DNA of 64,000 bases from JAXGQD01 sp964574395 (GTDB lineage Bacteria; Bacillota; Clostridia; Saccharofermentanales; Fastidiosipilaceae): contig CAZNNL010000001.1 in the NCBI GenBank assembly GCA_964574395.1, forward strand, positions 13,629 to 77,628, written 5' to 3'. Below the pieces are notes generated by a model that saw nothing but the letters and a program-made list of their open reading frames with translations, was not told the DNA's origin and made no database searches. The first letter of the stretch is position 1, and each line of letters starts with the position of its first letter. This document shows positions 62,776 to 64,000 of this stretch, piece after piece. A program made the translations under genes and the position numbers.

Positions 62776-63458
62776 CAGGCTTCCCCTCCTTCTTTCAATT
62801 CGTTAACAATCTTGCGATTGTTTTTGGCTTTAAAGACTTCGCCTCTATAAACCCAGACCTTACAACCAATTTTTCCATAAGTCGTATTCGCTTCGGCAAA
62901 ACCATAGTCGATATCGGCACGTAAGGTTTGGAGAGGAATGGTTCCTTCATGGTAGTGTTCCGAACGAGCAATTTCTGCTCCGCCCAAACGACCACTCACT
63001 TGAGTTTTAATACCTTTAGCACCAGCTTTGAGAGCACGTTGCATGGTTTGTTTCATGGCACGACGGAAAGAAATACGTTTTTCTAATTGTTGTGCGATGT
63101 TTTCAGCAACCAATTGAGCATCCATGTCTGGTGTCTTGACTTCGTTAACGTTAATCAAAAACTCAGTTTTAAACTCTGCTTTTAGCTTTGTTTTTAAAGC
63201 TTCGATTCCTGAGCCCTGACGACCAATGATAATACCTGGCTTAGCTGCACGAATGGAGATGACTAATTTTTCATCACCTTTGCGCTCAATCAAGATACGT
63301 GATACGCCGGCTTGGAAACATTCTTTCTTAACGAAGGCGCGGATTCTGCTGTCTTCGATGAGATACTTACTGAAGTTTTTCTTATCGGCATACCATGTGG
63401 TATCCCAATCTTTAATGACTCCGACTCTAAACCCATTCGGGTGAATTTTCTGACCCAT
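62775..63458 (-). CDS. rpsC: 30S ribosomal protein S3 (uS3)
   Basis: mRNA-entry protein, 227 residues, with a KH domain ([20 protein letters not shown]). It begins [20 protein letters not shown]. Standard place between rplV and rplP. Confidence 0.98.
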   Translation of the reverse strand: MGQKIHPNGFRVGVIKDWDTTWYADKKNFSKYLIEDSRIRAFVKKECFQAGVSRILIERKGDEKLVISIRAAKPGIIIGRQGSGIEALKTKLKAEFKTEFLINVNEVKTPDMDAQLVAENIAQQLEKRISFRRAMKQTMQRALKAGAKGIKTQVSGRLGGAEIARSEHYHEGTIPLQTLRADIDYGFAEANTTYGKIGCKVWVYRGEVFKAKNNRKIVNELKEGGEA

Positions 63459-63470
63459 GTTCCGTCCTCC

Positions 63471-63956
63471 TTACTTTCTTTCCTTAAGAACCACTGTGAT
63501 ATGGCTGGTTCTCTTGAGAATGCGTGTTGCGCTGCCTCTGGCTCTGGGCATGAAACGTTTGATGACCGGGCCTGGGTTGACAAACGCATCTGCGACATAC
63601 AGCGTGTCGCGCGAAAGTTCATTGTTATTGACGGCATTGGCTTCAGCGGAATGCATCAATTTCTTAATAACTGGTGCGGCATTGCGAGGAGAATATTCCA
63701 AAATTGCATATGCTTCATCCAGTGACTTGCCCTTGATGTTACGGATCAGAAGGTTCACTTTAATAGGCGCAATGCGCACATTATTAATGGATGCCTTGCC
63801 TTGATCTTTTCCTACGCCTAGAACTTTTCTTTCTTTCTTAGTAAGCGTACGAGGGCGGCTAGATTTAGTGTGTCCCTTTTTATAGAGTTCCAAAATCGCT
63901 TCGCGATTCTCCTCCATAAATTGTTTACTCATGTTTTTCTTTTTTAGTTCTTCCAC
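63471..63956 (-). CDS. rplV: 50S ribosomal protein L22 (uL22) with N-terminal extension
   Basis: Exit-tunnel protein. The conserved core begins near residue 53 (ASINNVRIAPIKVNLLIRN) and ends VVLKERK. The first ~50 residues form a Lys/Glu-rich extension not found in the usual ~110-residue protein. The GTG start at 63956 is backed by GGGAGG nine bases upstream, and the extension includes an internal ATG at 63932 that could be an alternative. Total 161 residues. Confidence 0.94.
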   Translation of the reverse strand: MEELKKKNMSKQFMEENREAILELYKKGHTKSSRPRTLTKKERKVLGVGKDQGKASINNVRIAPIKVNLLIRNIKGKSLDEAYAILEYSPRNAAPVIKKLMHSAEANAVNNNELSRDTLYVADAFVNPGPVIKRFMPRARGSATRILKRTSHITVVLKERK

Positions 63957-63978
63957 TTGTTAGTTCCTCCCTTTCCGC

Positions 63979-64000
63979 TTAACGACCCGAGGACTTCTCG
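63979..64000 (-). CDS. rpsS: 30S ribosomal protein S19, last codons
   Basis: Only the last six codons (EKSSGR) and TAA are inside the window. This ending and its place before rplV fit uS19 in the S10 operon. The rest lies beyond the right edge. Confidence 0.75.

Noticed and set aside
1..64000. tRNA, rRNA, CRISPR arrays, insertion sequences, prophage genes
   Set aside because: None could be recognised on either strand; no transposase, integrase or regularly spaced repeat was found.

Overview
All supported genes in this window lie on the minus strand, so transcription runs from base 64000 towards base 1. The gene set and order point to a low-to-mid-GC Gram-positive bacterium of the Firmicutes, probably class Clostridia. 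The evidence is an mraZ-rsmH-ftsL-PBP division cluster with a PASTA-type PBP, an IspH-ribosomal S1 fusion, a HutP-family protein, a T-box leader on ileS, an energy-coupling-factor transporter behind the ribosomal operon, four-cysteine uS14 and a zinc-lid adenylate kinase. No genus can be fixed from the sequence alone.

Layout from the right edge: (1) 64000-51589, S10/spc/alpha ribosomal operon from the end of rpsS to rplQ, with secY, adk, map, a KOW protein, infA and rpoA; rpsD is missing from its usual place. (2) 51509-47953, terminator, then a fused two-domain EcfA ATPase, EcfT and TruA. (3) 47940-42717, pncB, cyclophilin, an RbsD/FucU mutarotase, metG and tatD. (4) 42554-40010, an unknown lipoprotein, a membrane-anchored GH25 muramidase and a CarD-type regulator. 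(5) 39950-34061, T-box leader, a type-2-like ileS, an M50 protease, scpA and scpB. (6) 33692-25757, a transcarboxylase-like operon (12S, biotin carrier, 5S) translationally coupled to a HutP-family gene, then cmk, plsC and ispH-rpsA, closed by a strong terminator. (7) 25561-11508, the dcw cluster, from a textbook promoter with four MraZ boxes through mraZ, rsmH, ftsL, PBP, a degraded murE, murF, mraY, ftsW, murG, ftsQ and ftsZ; murD, murC and ftsA are absent. (8) 11419-5756, nrdR, an orphan response regulator with Glu at the phospho-acceptor site, nth, recG, rsmD, coaD and a coiled-coil protein. (9) 5657-1, ddl, a DUF1934 protein, a coupled DUF4125-TPR-DUF4037 cassette, yceD, rpmF and the start of der.

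Most of the window is housekeeping: translation, cell-wall synthesis, division, chromosome segregation and repair. The most unusual signal is not a gene. The octamer TGGCAAAA occurs about 54 times by eye (29 on the plus strand, 25 on the minus), against roughly two expected from base composition. It appears in all reading frames and between genes, with no strong strand bias and a density near one per 1.2 kb, which resembles a DNA uptake sequence. Other points of interest are the MurE pseudoenzyme, the D-to-E receiver, the HutP-transcarboxylase coupling, the DUF4125-TPR-DUF4037 cassette and several structured intergenic regions.

No tRNA, rRNA, CRISPR array, insertion sequence or prophage gene was recognised.
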